64,000 nucleotides of DNA from Scatosoma sp048465415. Lineage in GTDB: Bacteria > Bacillota > Clostridia > Christensenellales > Borkfalkiaceae. The stretch is from positions 1-64,000 of the forward strand of contig DBFWLO010000024.1 in NCBI GenBank assembly GCA_048465415.1, in the 5' to 3' direction. A program made the translations under genes and the position numbers. Shown here one piece after another: positions 8,913 through 16,846 of this stretch. The notes beneath the pieces were generated by a model that was not told the DNA's origin, did not search any database, and was given only the letters and a program-made list of their open reading frames with translations. Within the stretch, counting starts at the first letter, position 1; every line of letters begins with the position of its first letter.

Positions 8913-8964
8913 CCGTTTTCCTCCTGTACGGCAAAGACTGTCCCCGCCGTCCGATGATAAGCGC

Positions 8965-9657
8965 TTAAAAAGTATAGCTGCAATAGGGCGCGATATCGTT
9001 CATAATATCGCGGTAATACACATCGTCCCCGACCGATTTTTCCAGTTTCGACACCGACACGGACCGGCCGCAAGTATACCGATCGTACTTGAAAGAAGCG
9101 TCGAGCGAAAGCTCGTAAGCGATATCGACGATCTTTCCCGCCGTGGAATTGAGCGTCCAGGCGTAAATATTTGCCTCGCCGCTCACGCTCGCCCCGTAGA
9201 TCGTCTGCGTGCCCTCCGCCGGATTCTGCAAAGTCACCTGATAGTTGACGCCGTCCGTCGTCTGGTAGGTAAACGTGCCGACGATCTGTACCGATATGCT
9301 GGAAAAATCTTTTCCCCATTCTTCCGAATTGGTAAGGGTGATCGTGTATTGATAGTTATAGGTAAAATCTCGTTTCAGCTTTAAGCGCTGATCCACGCTG
9401 TAACATACCTTGGATCCGTTCACGGTATTGAGCGGATAAACGGTGCAATAAAGATTGTTGTCTGCCGCGCTCGCCTGATTATAGATGCGCAGGTCCTGAT
9501 TCGCGGCATCTTTTTTGATCGCTTCCGAATGTGTGAACGTGCCGCTCAAAGCGCTCGTTTCCGTCTGAGGCGCTTCCTCGCCGCAGGCGGAGAGGGCAAA
9601 CGCCGACGCTAGAGAGAGTGCCGCCAAAATCATCGCGGCGATTCTTTGCTTTGTCAT
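8965..9657 (-). CDS. Hypothetical lipoprotein
   Basis: 230 residues with a lipoprotein signal peptide (hydrophobic core residues 8-22, LSACG lipobox). The mature part is beta-rich with many Tyr and Thr residues (YNYQYTITLTNSEEW; VGTFTYQTTDGVNYQVTL) and ends in an aromatic-rich CSYTF. I do not recognise a named domain. The strand pattern suggests one or two beta-sandwich folds. It lies 12 bp downstream of the 485-residue membrane protein and 52 bp upstream of the 818-residue secreted protein, all in the same direction, so it is probably part of the same surface complex. Confidence 0.75.
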   Translation of the reverse strand: MTKQRIAAMILAALSLASAFALSACGEEAPQTETSALSGTFTHSEAIKKDAANQDLRIYNQASAADNNLYCTVYPLNTVNGSKVCYSVDQRLKLKRDFTYNYQYTITLTNSEEWGKDFSSISVQIVGTFTYQTTDGVNYQVTLQNPAEGTQTIYGASVSGEANIYAWTLNSTAGKIVDIAYELSLDASFKYDRYTCGRSVSVSKLEKSVGDDVYYRDIMNDIAPYCSYTF

Positions 9658-9669
9658 GTTTCCGCCCCC

Positions 9670-11127
9670 TTATTTCATGTTGTACGCCGCTTTCAAAAGC
9701 GACGCCATATCGACCGTAAACCGAACGTTCTCCCAGCCGTTTTCGCGCGTATACACATGTACGTCCGCAAACATCGGCCCCGTATAATTGGACACCTCGG
9801 GCTTTTCGGCGTTCAGCATATAATCGCCCAGATACGCTTCCGCATACGCGTCGCCGTACTGCGAGGAAAGCGGAACGTACGTCCACGTCCAGGTCTGCAT
9901 GAAGAAACGAAACTTTTGCTTCGCGCCGTTTTTATCCGTATAGATATAGAAGCCTTTGCTGATCCCGCTGCCCGTGCTCATATCGAACGTATAATCGGAG
10001 ATATAGAGTTTCAAAGTTTCCGTGCCCGCTTCGGCGCAATTCGTCAGGTCCAGAATCCGCGCTTCCGAATCGATTACCAATTTATAATCCCCGTCCGTAT
10101 AGACGACGCCGTTCACCACGGCGCTTTCCCATAAATTTCCCTGCACCGTAAAGGAATCGCCGCCGCAGCGTACGCGGTACTTTTCGTTCTCTTTTTTCTC
10201 GTCCGAGATTCCTGTCGCCGAGACGGGAGATTTGAAAATCTCTTCCGTTTCCGTAAGTTCGTAACGGAAATCATAGACGCTTTCCCTGCCGTCGGCGGAC
10301 GTGTATACGTAATACCCAGCGCTCTCGCCCGCGCAATCGCTTTGATATTCGGGAGAGGTTTGAGTAACGATCAGTCTTAGCGAAGCGGACGAGCTTTTAT
10401 TCTCATTTTCGTAAACGACGACGCTCTTTTCCGAACGAACCAAAAATGTGCGGCTTGCCGAATTGAAAAAATTAAAAGAATAAGCGAGGTTTCCGCAGAA
10501 TACGGAAGCGGCGTAATATCCTTCCACGGACACGCTCTCCACCGCTTTGGTCGTATACAGGGACGAATCCAGGCGGATCACATTCTCTTTTCCCTCCGCC
10601 GTAGTCCCCGCAAACTCCGAGGAAGCCCCGGGCGCGGAATCCAGTTCCGCATAAAGTTCGAATCCCTCGTCCGTCGAGAAGGAACCGTCCGCGTTCACGA
10701 CGACGGTCTCTGGTTGTACGGCCGCATACAGATTACGGACGAAATACACTTTTATATTGTAAGAACCGACATAATTGGTGTACCGGTTCAGCGCGTAGGT
10801 GAGCGTCACTTTTTTGTTTCCCGCGGCGGTGAGATCGGCGTCCACTTGGCAGTCGGAAACGTCGATGAGTTCCGGTTTTTCCCGCGTTCCGATATTCAGC
10901 GAAAGTCCGTCCGTCGAAAGAGTCTGTCCGACGAGATATTCCCGTCGCGCGTTTTCGGAAAGTACGACTTCCGCGTCCAAGATCTCCACGTCCTCGCTTT
11001 CCCTGCCGAAAAAGCTCCAAACGAACATGGGCAGAAAAATCGCCAGTGTGACCAATCCGAAGACCGCGTAAACGATTGCGGATATATTTTTGTGTTTCAG
11101 TTTTTTCGTCTCTGTTCCGGCGCTCAC
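9670..11127 (-). CDS. Membrane-anchored protein with Ig-like and beta-rich extracellular region
   Basis: 485 residues from the GTG at 11127. The frame is open further upstream, but that part would overlap the preceding gene for nearly 300 bp and reads as non-coding; the GTGA overlap with that gene's stop codon is a typical translational coupling junction. A single transmembrane segment (AIVYAVFGLVTLAIFLPMFV, about residues 16-35) precedes an extracellular region. Residues about 60-125 look like a bacterial Ig-like domain (VGQTLSTDGLSLNIG ... KKVTLTYALNRY). The remainder is beta-rich with repeated Y-x-x-x-D-G segments and no catalytic signature. It is probably a type II surface protein working with the adjacent lipoprotein and membrane protein. 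Confidence 0.75.
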   Translation of the reverse strand: MSAGTETKKLKHKNISAIVYAVFGLVTLAIFLPMFVWSFFGRESEDVEILDAEVVLSENARREYLVGQTLSTDGLSLNIGTREKPELIDVSDCQVDADLTAAGNKKVTLTYALNRYTNYVGSYNIKVYFVRNLYAAVQPETVVVNADGSFSTDEGFELYAELDSAPGASSEFAGTTAEGKENVIRLDSSLYTTKAVESVSVEGYYAASVFCGNLAYSFNFFNSASRTFLVRSEKSVVVYENENKSSSASLRLIVTQTSPEYQSDCAGESAGYYVYTSADGRESVYDFRYELTETEEIFKSPVSATGISDEKKENEKYRVRCGGDSFTVQGNLWESAVVNGVVYTDGDYKLVIDSEARILDLTNCAEAGTETLKLYISDYTFDMSTGSGISKGFYIYTDKNGAKQKFRFFMQTWTWTYVPLSSQYGDAYAEAYLGDYMLNAEKPEVSNYTGPMFADVHVYTRENGWENVRFTVDMASLLKAAYNMK

Positions 11128-11573
11128 GATTTCACCGCCTTTTTCCGTTCGGAAGAGGAAAATCCCGCTATCAGATTGCATACGACCGCCGCCAGGTAGC
11201 AAGCCGCCGTAATGATGGACGCGGGCACGCCGACCGCGTTCGTCTCCACGTCGCCCATATTGTGTACGGTAAAATAGATACCGATGGGCGACAGGCAGGG
11301 CTTGATGACCAGCAGCAGGGAAAGCACCAGCAGCAGACTGACCAAAACGTGCACATAGGAAGCCCAGAAAGGCTTTTCCCCCGCAAACAGCGTATTCATC
11401 GTTCTGAACAAAAGACACCAGACCGACAGAAGAGTCATAAACAACGCCCAGCGGTTGATCGCGTAGCCGAAAACGTCATACGTTCTGAAAAACATCGCCA
11501 GTGCCGCCGCCGTAAAAATCAACGAGCCCGCCGTAAAATAGAATCCCAAGCCCGGACGTTTTATTTTAATCAT
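11124..11573 (-). CDS. Four-helix integral membrane protein
   Basis: 149 residues starting at 11573, where GGAGGA precedes the ATG; an upstream ATG at 11627 would overlap the GH3 gene by 60 bp and lacks a good site. The protein has four hydrophobic segments (FTAGSLIFTAAALAMFF; ALFMTLLSVWCLLF; VLVSLLLVLSLLLVI; IITAACYLAAVVCNLIA) and a Lys-rich C-terminus. It overlaps the GH3 stop by 8 bp and the next gene by GTGA, so the three genes are translationally coupled. No family recognised; it could be a membrane partner of the GH3 enzyme or of the Ig-like protein. Confidence 0.75.
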   Translation of the reverse strand: MIKIKRPGLGFYFTAGSLIFTAAALAMFFRTYDVFGYAINRWALFMTLLSVWCLLFRTMNTLFAGEKPFWASYVHVLVSLLLVLSLLLVIKPCLSPIGIYFTVHNMGDVETNAVGVPASIITAACYLAAVVCNLIAGFSSSERKKAVKS

Positions 11574-14500
11574 TTCGCTGTCCTCCGCTTTGCGCCGAGA
11601 CGTTCTTTTTGCGCGTTTTAAGATCATGATACGCCACGACGCCGAGAATAGTCAGGGCGCCGGCGCCGAACACGCCTCCGCCGACGAGAAGGATATATTC
11701 CCAGTAAGACATCACGTTCGTCTGAATGGTGTCGCCCGGGGCGATGCCGTTTAAGGCGATACTGTTGGCAATGGAATACATATAATAGTGCATATTTTCG
11801 TACAGAGCGTTGACCATGTTGGGATCGCTTTGCACTTTTTTCTTGTTATTATAATCCTGCCAATAGCTGCTCAAAAGGTTTTCGGCGTTGGAGGTCGCCA
11901 TGAACGTAACGTTATTGACGACGCTGTCCTGCGGATTGAAAAAGTTTCCCGCGACGACCATATCTGTGGAGATAAGGCCGTTAAAACCCCATTCCCCGCG
12001 CAGGATATTTTTCATCAGTCCCGTGTGCGCGTTGACGCCGCATACGCCGGCACGGGAGAACGAGCTCATCAGTCCCAGAGCGTTGATCGTATTGCCGGCG
12101 GAATTGATGTAGACCACGTCCTCGCTGAGTCCCTGGAACGCGCGCAGTTCCTTTTCGCGGGCCGATTGCTCCTCCATGAACTGGCACAAGCCTTCGCGGT
12201 AGGATTCCTGAGAGTTGAAAGCGAAATGCTTCGCTGCGAGAATAGAACCTTTGGAAAGCCCGCCGCGCACGAACGACACGCCGAGGATATTCGTGAGCAT
12301 AGCGTCTTCGCTATAATATTCGTGATTTCGGGAATTGAACGGCGTGCGGTGGAGATTCATGCCGGGCGCCCACATAATGGGATTGCGGCTCCAAAGGTTA
12401 TCTTCTCCGTAGATTACTCCCTGTTCTTCCACGAGTTCCGCGTTAAACGTTGCGGCCGTCATCGGCGCGCAGGGCATATCGCAGCTGAAATAGCCGTCGT
12501 TGGGATCGGAAGCGGGTACGGCGAGATATCCCGATTCGGGTGCGAGCGCGCCGTAAGAACGGGTGACGTTTCCGTTCGGGCCGTCGATCTGCCAGACCGT
12601 GGGCGCGTTGACGGAAGCGAACGGATTGCACGACGAGCCGCCGTAAGGAGAAAATTTCCACGCTTCGTCGAACGTGATCTGTTCGAGCAGATAATCCCAC
12701 TCGGGATCGTCGTAGGCTTTGAGTTTATACTCCGCCACGGATTTATTCTGCAAAGGCGTTCCGTTCTCGTCTAAATCTTCTTCGTGGTCGATACCGAATT
12801 CCACGTCGGTGTTCCCGCTCGTCGTGAATTTATAGACGTTGCTGTCGAGATAATCCTTCATTGCCGCCGTCTCTTTCAATCCCGGATAGGACACGGGGAA
12901 GGTACCTGCCCAATCGCTGCGGCTGAGATACTTGATCGTCCCCGCGTTGAAATAGTTATAATCCACGTCCTCCATCTGGTTTTTGACGACCGTTCCGTTT
13001 TCCGATTTGGAAAAATAGGAGCTGTCCACGCCGTCGGAATTGAAACTAAAATCGGAAAGCCCCTCCGTCGTCCATTTCACCGTACCCTGCTCGTTGGCCT
13101 CGCTGCCTTCCTCCCAGTACAAAGCGGAAGGCTCGGCGCCCTTTTTGAGCAGAATATTGTTCAGCGCTTCGTGCGCGCCGTTGCCTATGGAAAAATAATA
13201 ATCGCCTCTTTCCATAATATACCCGCCCGTCACGCCGTCGTGGGCGATCGTTTTATCGTAGCTTGCAAAATATTTCATATCCGCCGTCAGCGTCAACGTC
13301 TGCGAGCCGTACGCCCCGGCGCTTTCGTTCACTTCTCCCGCCGGATACAGCAAATCCGTTTTTCCGATCGCGAGCAGCTGAACCGCGGATTTTTCCACGC
13401 CTTTCTTTTTATCGTATTCCGTATAGGGTACCTGCACGTACAGCTGAACCGCGTCTTTCGCGGCTCGGCTGCCCGTATTCGTCACTTTCACGTCCACGGA
13501 AATCGTTTTCGCCGAAGGATTATAGACGAACGAATCAGGCACGATCTCCTGTGTGAAGTCGGAATAGCTCATACCGAATCCGAACGCATACGAAACTTCG
13601 TCCTCGTACTTCCACGCCGACGCGCCGGCTACGGCGCCCTTTGCGGAAGACGCGCCGCCGTTTCCCTCCACGCAGTCGGCATAGCGGGTTTCATAATAGG
13701 TATAGCCCGTATAAATATCTTCCGCCATCACCACGTAATGGGAATCGTCGCTGTCCGTGCGCGAGGAGTCCGTCCACGTATACCGCTTGCTTCCGTCCTG
13801 CGTATACACGCCGAAATTCTGCGCCGCGGGAGAATTGGAGGCGTTGACGGCATAGGTATCGGGCAGATGTCCGGAAGGAGAAGCCTTGCCGCTTAAAACG
13901 CGCGCCACGCCGTTGAGTCCGTAGGCGCCCGGCAGACCTATCCACATCACGGAATCCACTCGATCGTCCTCTTTGAGTTCGTCGATCTCCATTGCGACCG
14001 CGCTGTTGATGAGGACGATCACGTTGTCGGAGATCTCGTTCGCCACGGTGATCAGGTTGCGCTCGTTATCCGACAAGCCGATCGCGCAGGTGGAACCGTC
14101 GTTTTTGCTCTTATCGACGCCCGAGATCCCGGGGAAATAGTCGCGGCCTTCGCCGCTGCAACGCCCGATCACCACCAGACAGGCGTCGCCGTATTCGCCG
14201 TAATCCCCGCAGTCGCCCTTATCGAGATACGTTTCATTTACGGCATAGGGCGCGCCTTCGTTGCCGCTCCCTTCGCTGCCTCCGAGAAGAGACGGGAAGG
14301 CTTTATTGGAATAAAAGCCCGCAAGCGCCGGATTGATGCGGATACTTTCGCTTTGCAGCGCTTTTTCCATCGTCACGGGTACATGAAACGTACCGTCCTC
14401 CGTCGTCACTTTTTCTTCTATGACTTTACTGCCCGTAATTCCTCCGTAAAAGGTCATCGAAGTATCGCGGAGCGTTACCCCGTCAGCCTTATACGTATAG

Positions 14501-14844
14501 GCGCGCGAACCGAGCATCGTCACTTTCAGCTCCCGCGTATCCGCCGCGGAAGGGCGCAAAGGGAGAGAATCCGCTTTATTCTTCAAAAGAACGCAGCCTT
14601 CCTCTCCTATCTGTTCCGCTATCCGCACCCGTTCGGTCAGCATTTCCGTGGTGCTTTCGTAATCGGAGGTAAACGCGTACGTATCCGCCGTTCCCGCCGC
14701 GACGCTCACCCCGCCGAGCACTCCGTTCACCATGTCCTTATAATCGCCGCTGCCGGCGATGATTTCCGCGCCGAACATCAATGCGCACAGACAAGAACAC
14801 ACCGAACCGAATCCCAGAAGAATTTTTTTCTTTCTAAAACCCAT
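11566..14844 (-). CDS. Membrane-anchored GH3-family beta-glycosidase with permuted domain order
   Basis: 1092 residues, start supported by GGGAGG. Residues 1-30 and about 1045-1070 are hydrophobic, so both ends are likely membrane-inserted with the enzyme outside. The GH3 C-terminal alpha/beta-sandwich comes first (about residues 75-380; GEEGCVLLKNKADSLPL, WIGLPGAYGLNGVARVLSG, SPSGHLPDTY). An FN3-like domain follows (about 430-590, DVKVTNTGSRAAKDAVQLYV). The TIM-barrel domain comes last (about 720-1010; APGMNLHRTPFNSRNHEYYS, KHFAFNSQE). The presumed nucleophile is the Asp in GLISTDMV. This reversed order is known for a minority of GH3 enzymes from rumen bacteria. It hydrolyses exo-beta-glycosidic bonds; the exact sugar is not predictable. 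First gene of the surface operon. Confidence 0.88.
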   Translation of the reverse strand: MGFRKKKILLGFGSVCSCLCALMFGAEIIAGSGDYKDMVNGVLGGVSVAAGTADTYAFTSDYESTTEMLTERVRIAEQIGEEGCVLLKNKADSLPLRPSAADTRELKVTMLGSRAYTYKADGVTLRDTSMTFYGGITGSKVIEEKVTTEDGTFHVPVTMEKALQSESIRINPALAGFYSNKAFPSLLGGSEGSGNEGAPYAVNETYLDKGDCGDYGEYGDACLVVIGRCSGEGRDYFPGISGVDKSKNDGSTCAIGLSDNERNLITVANEISDNVIVLINSAVAMEIDELKEDDRVDSVMWIGLPGAYGLNGVARVLSGKASPSGHLPDTYAVNASNSPAAQNFGVYTQDGSKRYTWTDSSRTDSDDSHYVVMAEDIYTGYTYYETRYADCVEGNGGASSAKGAVAGASAWKYEDEVSYAFGFGMSYSDFTQEIVPDSFVYNPSAKTISVDVKVTNTGSRAAKDAVQLYVQVPYTEYDKKKGVEKSAVQLLAIGKTDLLYPAGEVNESAGAYGSQTLTLTADMKYFASYDKTIAHDGVTGGYIMERGDYYFSIGNGAHEALNNILLKKGAEPSALYWEEGSEANEQGTVKWTTEGLSDFSFNSDGVDSSYFSKSENGTVVKNQMEDVDYNYFNAGTIKYLSRSDWAGTFPVSYPGLKETAAMKDYLDSNVYKFTTSGNTDVEFGIDHEEDLDENGTPLQNKSVAEYKLKAYDDPEWDYLLEQITFDEAWKFSPYGGSSCNPFASVNAPTVWQIDGPNGNVTRSYGALAPESGYLAVPASDPNDGYFSCDMPCAPMTAATFNAELVEEQGVIYGEDNLWSRNPIMWAPGMNLHRTPFNSRNHEYYSEDAMLTNILGVSFVRGGLSKGSILAAKHFAFNSQESYREGLCQFMEEQSAREKELRAFQGLSEDVVYINSAGNTINALGLMSSFSRAGVCGVNAHTGLMKNILRGEWGFNGLISTDMVVAGNFFNPQDSVVNNVTFMATSNAENLLSSYWQDYNNKKKVQSDPNMVNALYENMHYYMYSIANSIALNGIAPGDTIQTNVMSYWEYILLVGGGVFGAGALTILGVVAYHDLKTRKKNVSAQSGGQRND

Positions 14845-14913
14845 TCTTCCCTCCCGAAATTTTTCAATCTATCCTACGCCCCCGCATAAAAAACGGAAAG
14901 CTGTCAAGTTTTT

Positions 14914-14940
14914 TTATTTGCTTACACAGTAAGCAAATAA
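14914..14940. promoter_or_regulatory. Perfect 12-bp-arm palindrome in the GH3 operon leader
   Basis: The arms TTATTTGCTTAC and GTAAGCAAATAA are exactly complementary around a 3-bp centre. The site lies 70-96 bp upstream of the GH3 start codon and downstream of the predicted transcription start. On the operon's transcript it would be followed by A residues, not U, so it is not a terminator for that strand. An operator for a dimeric repressor or a leader RNA hairpin would fit. Confidence 0.5.
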
Positions 14941-14995
14941 GGGCATGCCCTTCGAAAACGCTGTAAGGCGATAGATTTCGTTATAGACCAAACTT

Positions 14996-15024
14996 ATTTT
15001 AATCGACTTTCCTCGATCCGTCAA
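14996..15024 (-). promoter_or_regulatory. Predicted promoter of the surface operon
   Basis: Minus strand TTGACG (15024-15019), 17-bp spacer, TAAAAT (15001-14996). This is the best sigma-A-like match upstream of the GH3 gene and leaves a leader of about 145 nt containing the palindrome at 14914-14940. Confidence 0.5.
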
Positions 15025-15202
15025 TCGCCATTTCCTAAACTGTCGATTTTTCCGCCTAAATTGTTTCACATAAATAACACTCTCCCGTCAGAAAAGCGGA
15101 ATGTTACAAAATTGCGCGTATCATTTGAATAAATACGCTCAAAAAGTATGTTTCAATCGAACATTTCAGCCGAGCTTTAAAAAATCGGCAGGGTAAAAAT
15201 AC

Positions 15203-15231
15203 TTGCAATCGTATTTTGTTTGTGCTATTAT
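15203..15231 (+). promoter_or_regulatory. Promoter of the GH128-like gene
   Basis: TTGCAA (15203-15208), 17-bp spacer, TATTAT (15226-15231) with an extended TGC. Transcription would start about 30 bp upstream of the ATG at 15269. Confidence 0.75.
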
Positions 15232-15268
15232 AAATTTAACCGTAAAAAGAAATCAAAGGATTTTATCT

Positions 15269-16426
15269 ATGAAAAAACATCGTTGCCTTCCTCTTATTTT
15301 CACGCTTCTCTTATCGATCGCTCCCCTCGCAGCCTGTTCGTCGGGCGGCGTCGATTCCACCCCCGCCCCGCACAGAGACGGCGCGGAAACGGTCGTAAAA
15401 AAGGGGCTCGGGTTGTCCCGGTATAACGACGGCAGGGACGAAAGCGCGGATAAAATAAACGAGTTGGGCGTCGGCTGGTATTATAACTGGGGTATGGACG
15501 ATCCGGGCGAACGATACGAAGGCGAATACGTGCCGATGATCTGGGGGAGAAGCTCCGTCAACGCCGCTAATCTGCAAAAAATCAAGTCGGGATACGAAAA
15601 CGGCTCATACAGACATTTGCTCACCTTTAACGAACCGGATAACAAAGGTCAGTCCGATATGACGGTAGACGAAGCGATCGCGCTTTGGCCGCAGCTGGAA
15701 GAGCTTGGGATTCCCCTGTCCAGTCCCTGTCCCGCCGATTACAGCTACGGGTGGCTGGACGAGTTCATGGCGGCGGCAAAAAAGAAAAACTACCGCGTGG
15801 ATTTTATCGCCGTGCATTGTTATCAGGACTTTTCCCAGCAAGGCGCCGCCAATTTAATGAAGAGCACGCTGACCGCTATTTACGAAAAATATTCTCTGCC
15901 GATCTGGCTGACGGAATTCGGCGCCATCGATATTTCCGTATGGGCGGGCCAGAGCAATAAAAACTGCACTTTGAAAGCCGCCAAAGAGTATATAGACAGC
16001 ACGACGAAAATGTTGGAATCGCTCGGGTTTGTCGAACGGTACGCGTGGTTTTTGGATAACTTTTCCGAAACGGGAACGGCGCGGCCGAGCGAAGCGCCCT
16101 ACACTTCTCTTTACAACGACGACGACAGCATTTCCGAAACGGGGAAAATTTATAAATCGGTTTCTTCCAACGCGGCGTTGACTTTGGAAACAGAGCGTCT
16201 GCCCGCGGGGAAAAAGGGTTCGGTGTACGCCGCCGCGGTACAGGCGCTGGGCGGCAAGGGAGACTATACGTTTACCGCTACCCTTTTGCCGAAGGGACTC
16301 TCTATCAGCGCCGCGGGGAATATCAGCGGAAAACCGGAGGTGACGGGTACTTATACGGCGCGAATCGCGGCGACCGATCAGGCCGGACAGACCGCTTACC
16401 GCTTCTATACCATACAGATAGATTGA
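15269..16426 (+). CDS. GH128-like secreted glycosidase (probable beta-1,3-glucanase) lipoprotein
   Basis: 385 residues from the ATG at 15269, preceded by AAAGGA; an in-frame TTG at 15203 lies on the promoter and is rejected. The signal peptide ends in a LAACS lipobox. Residues about 45-295 match the catalytic TIM barrel of the GH128/Asl1-type family: GLSRYNDG at the first strand, VGWYYNWG, then LLTFNEPDN, whose Glu is the likely acid/base, and PIWLTEFGA, whose Glu is the likely nucleophile. Known members cut beta-1,3-glucans. The C-terminal 85 residues form an Ig-like domain of the 'putative Ig' type (LPKGLSISAAGNISGKP). The gene is monocistronic, with its own promoter and terminator. Confidence 0.85.
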   Translation: MKKHRCLPLIFTLLLSIAPLAACSSGGVDSTPAPHRDGAETVVKKGLGLSRYNDGRDESADKINELGVGWYYNWGMDDPGERYEGEYVPMIWGRSSVNAANLQKIKSGYENGSYRHLLTFNEPDNKGQSDMTVDEAIALWPQLEELGIPLSSPCPADYSYGWLDEFMAAAKKKNYRVDFIAVHCYQDFSQQGAANLMKSTLTAIYEKYSLPIWLTEFGAIDISVWAGQSNKNCTLKAAKEYIDSTTKMLESLGFVERYAWFLDNFSETGTARPSEAPYTSLYNDDDSISETGKIYKSVSSNAALTLETERLPAGKKGSVYAAAVQALGGKGDYTFTATLLPKGLSISAAGNISGKPEVTGTYTARIAATDQAGQTAYRFYTIQID

Positions 16427-16476
16427 GGAGTGTCATCAAGTTCTAAGAGAAAAGAATCGACGGAAGCCTCTGCACT

Positions 16477-16506
16477 AAAAAAGCCCTGATTTTCAGGGCT
16501 TTTTTA
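16477..16506 (+). terminator. Rho-independent terminator of the GH128-like gene
   Basis: AAAAAAGCCCTGA pairs with TCAGGGCTTTTTT, giving a hairpin with a U-run, 50 bp past the stop. It would also work on the minus strand. Confidence 0.85.
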
Positions 16507-16533
16507 GTAGTAACGCTTAATGAAACGCGATCC

Positions 16534-16790
16534 TCACGATTCTTTATGCAAAAGGTCGCAAACCTGTTCATATACTCCGAACACCAAGCCTGTGACAAAT
16601 CCGCTTGCATGGCCAAGATACGGAATAACCTCCCAGGTCCGAGCCGTAAACCGCATACAAAATAATATTCAGTAAAACGATCGCTACGGTTACGGCAAAA
16701 AAATAGTTTCTGTTTCTCCGGGTCAAATTTTTTTGCCGATCATTTATAAAGCGGAGTCTGAAATTTTCATAATTTATATATACCCTCCTG
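16534..16790 (-). pseudogene. Remnant of a rhomboid-family intramembrane protease
   Basis: Minus-strand reading gives a hydrophobic segment NYFFAVTVAIVLLNIILYAV in one frame, then in the next frame (shift near 16640) EVIPYLGHASGFVTGLVFGV and a stop at 16534. H-x-x-G-F-x-x-G-L matches the last transmembrane helix of rhomboid proteases, which carries the catalytic His. The N-terminal helices with the Gly-x-Ser motif are missing, so this is a truncated and frameshifted fragment. It lies directly downstream of the multi-CBM protein whose C-terminus looks like a rhomboid-type processing signal. The family assignment rests on a short stretch. Confidence 0.55.
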
Positions 16791-16846
16791 AACCTTGCGG
16801 AAATCAGGATTCTCTAAAAACCGCTTTCAACCGTGGCTTTATAAAG

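Larger units (their letters stand above)
14845..15202. other. Divergent intergenic region between the GH3 operon and the GH128-like gene
   Basis: About 420 bp separate the two divergent start codons. I see a minus-strand promoter for the GH3 operon, a plus-strand promoter for the glucanase gene, and a 12-bp-arm palindrome in the GH3 leader, each listed separately. I see nothing coding in the rest. Confidence 0.6.

Noticed and set aside
11128..11418. N-terminal extension of the membrane Ig-like protein
   Set aside because: Overlaps the four-helix protein in another frame and reads as low-quality Arg/Gly sequence; the GTG at 11127 has a proper coupling junction.
12784..13896. 370-residue plus-strand ORF
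   Set aside because: Antisense of the permuted GH3 gene, whose motifs are unambiguous.
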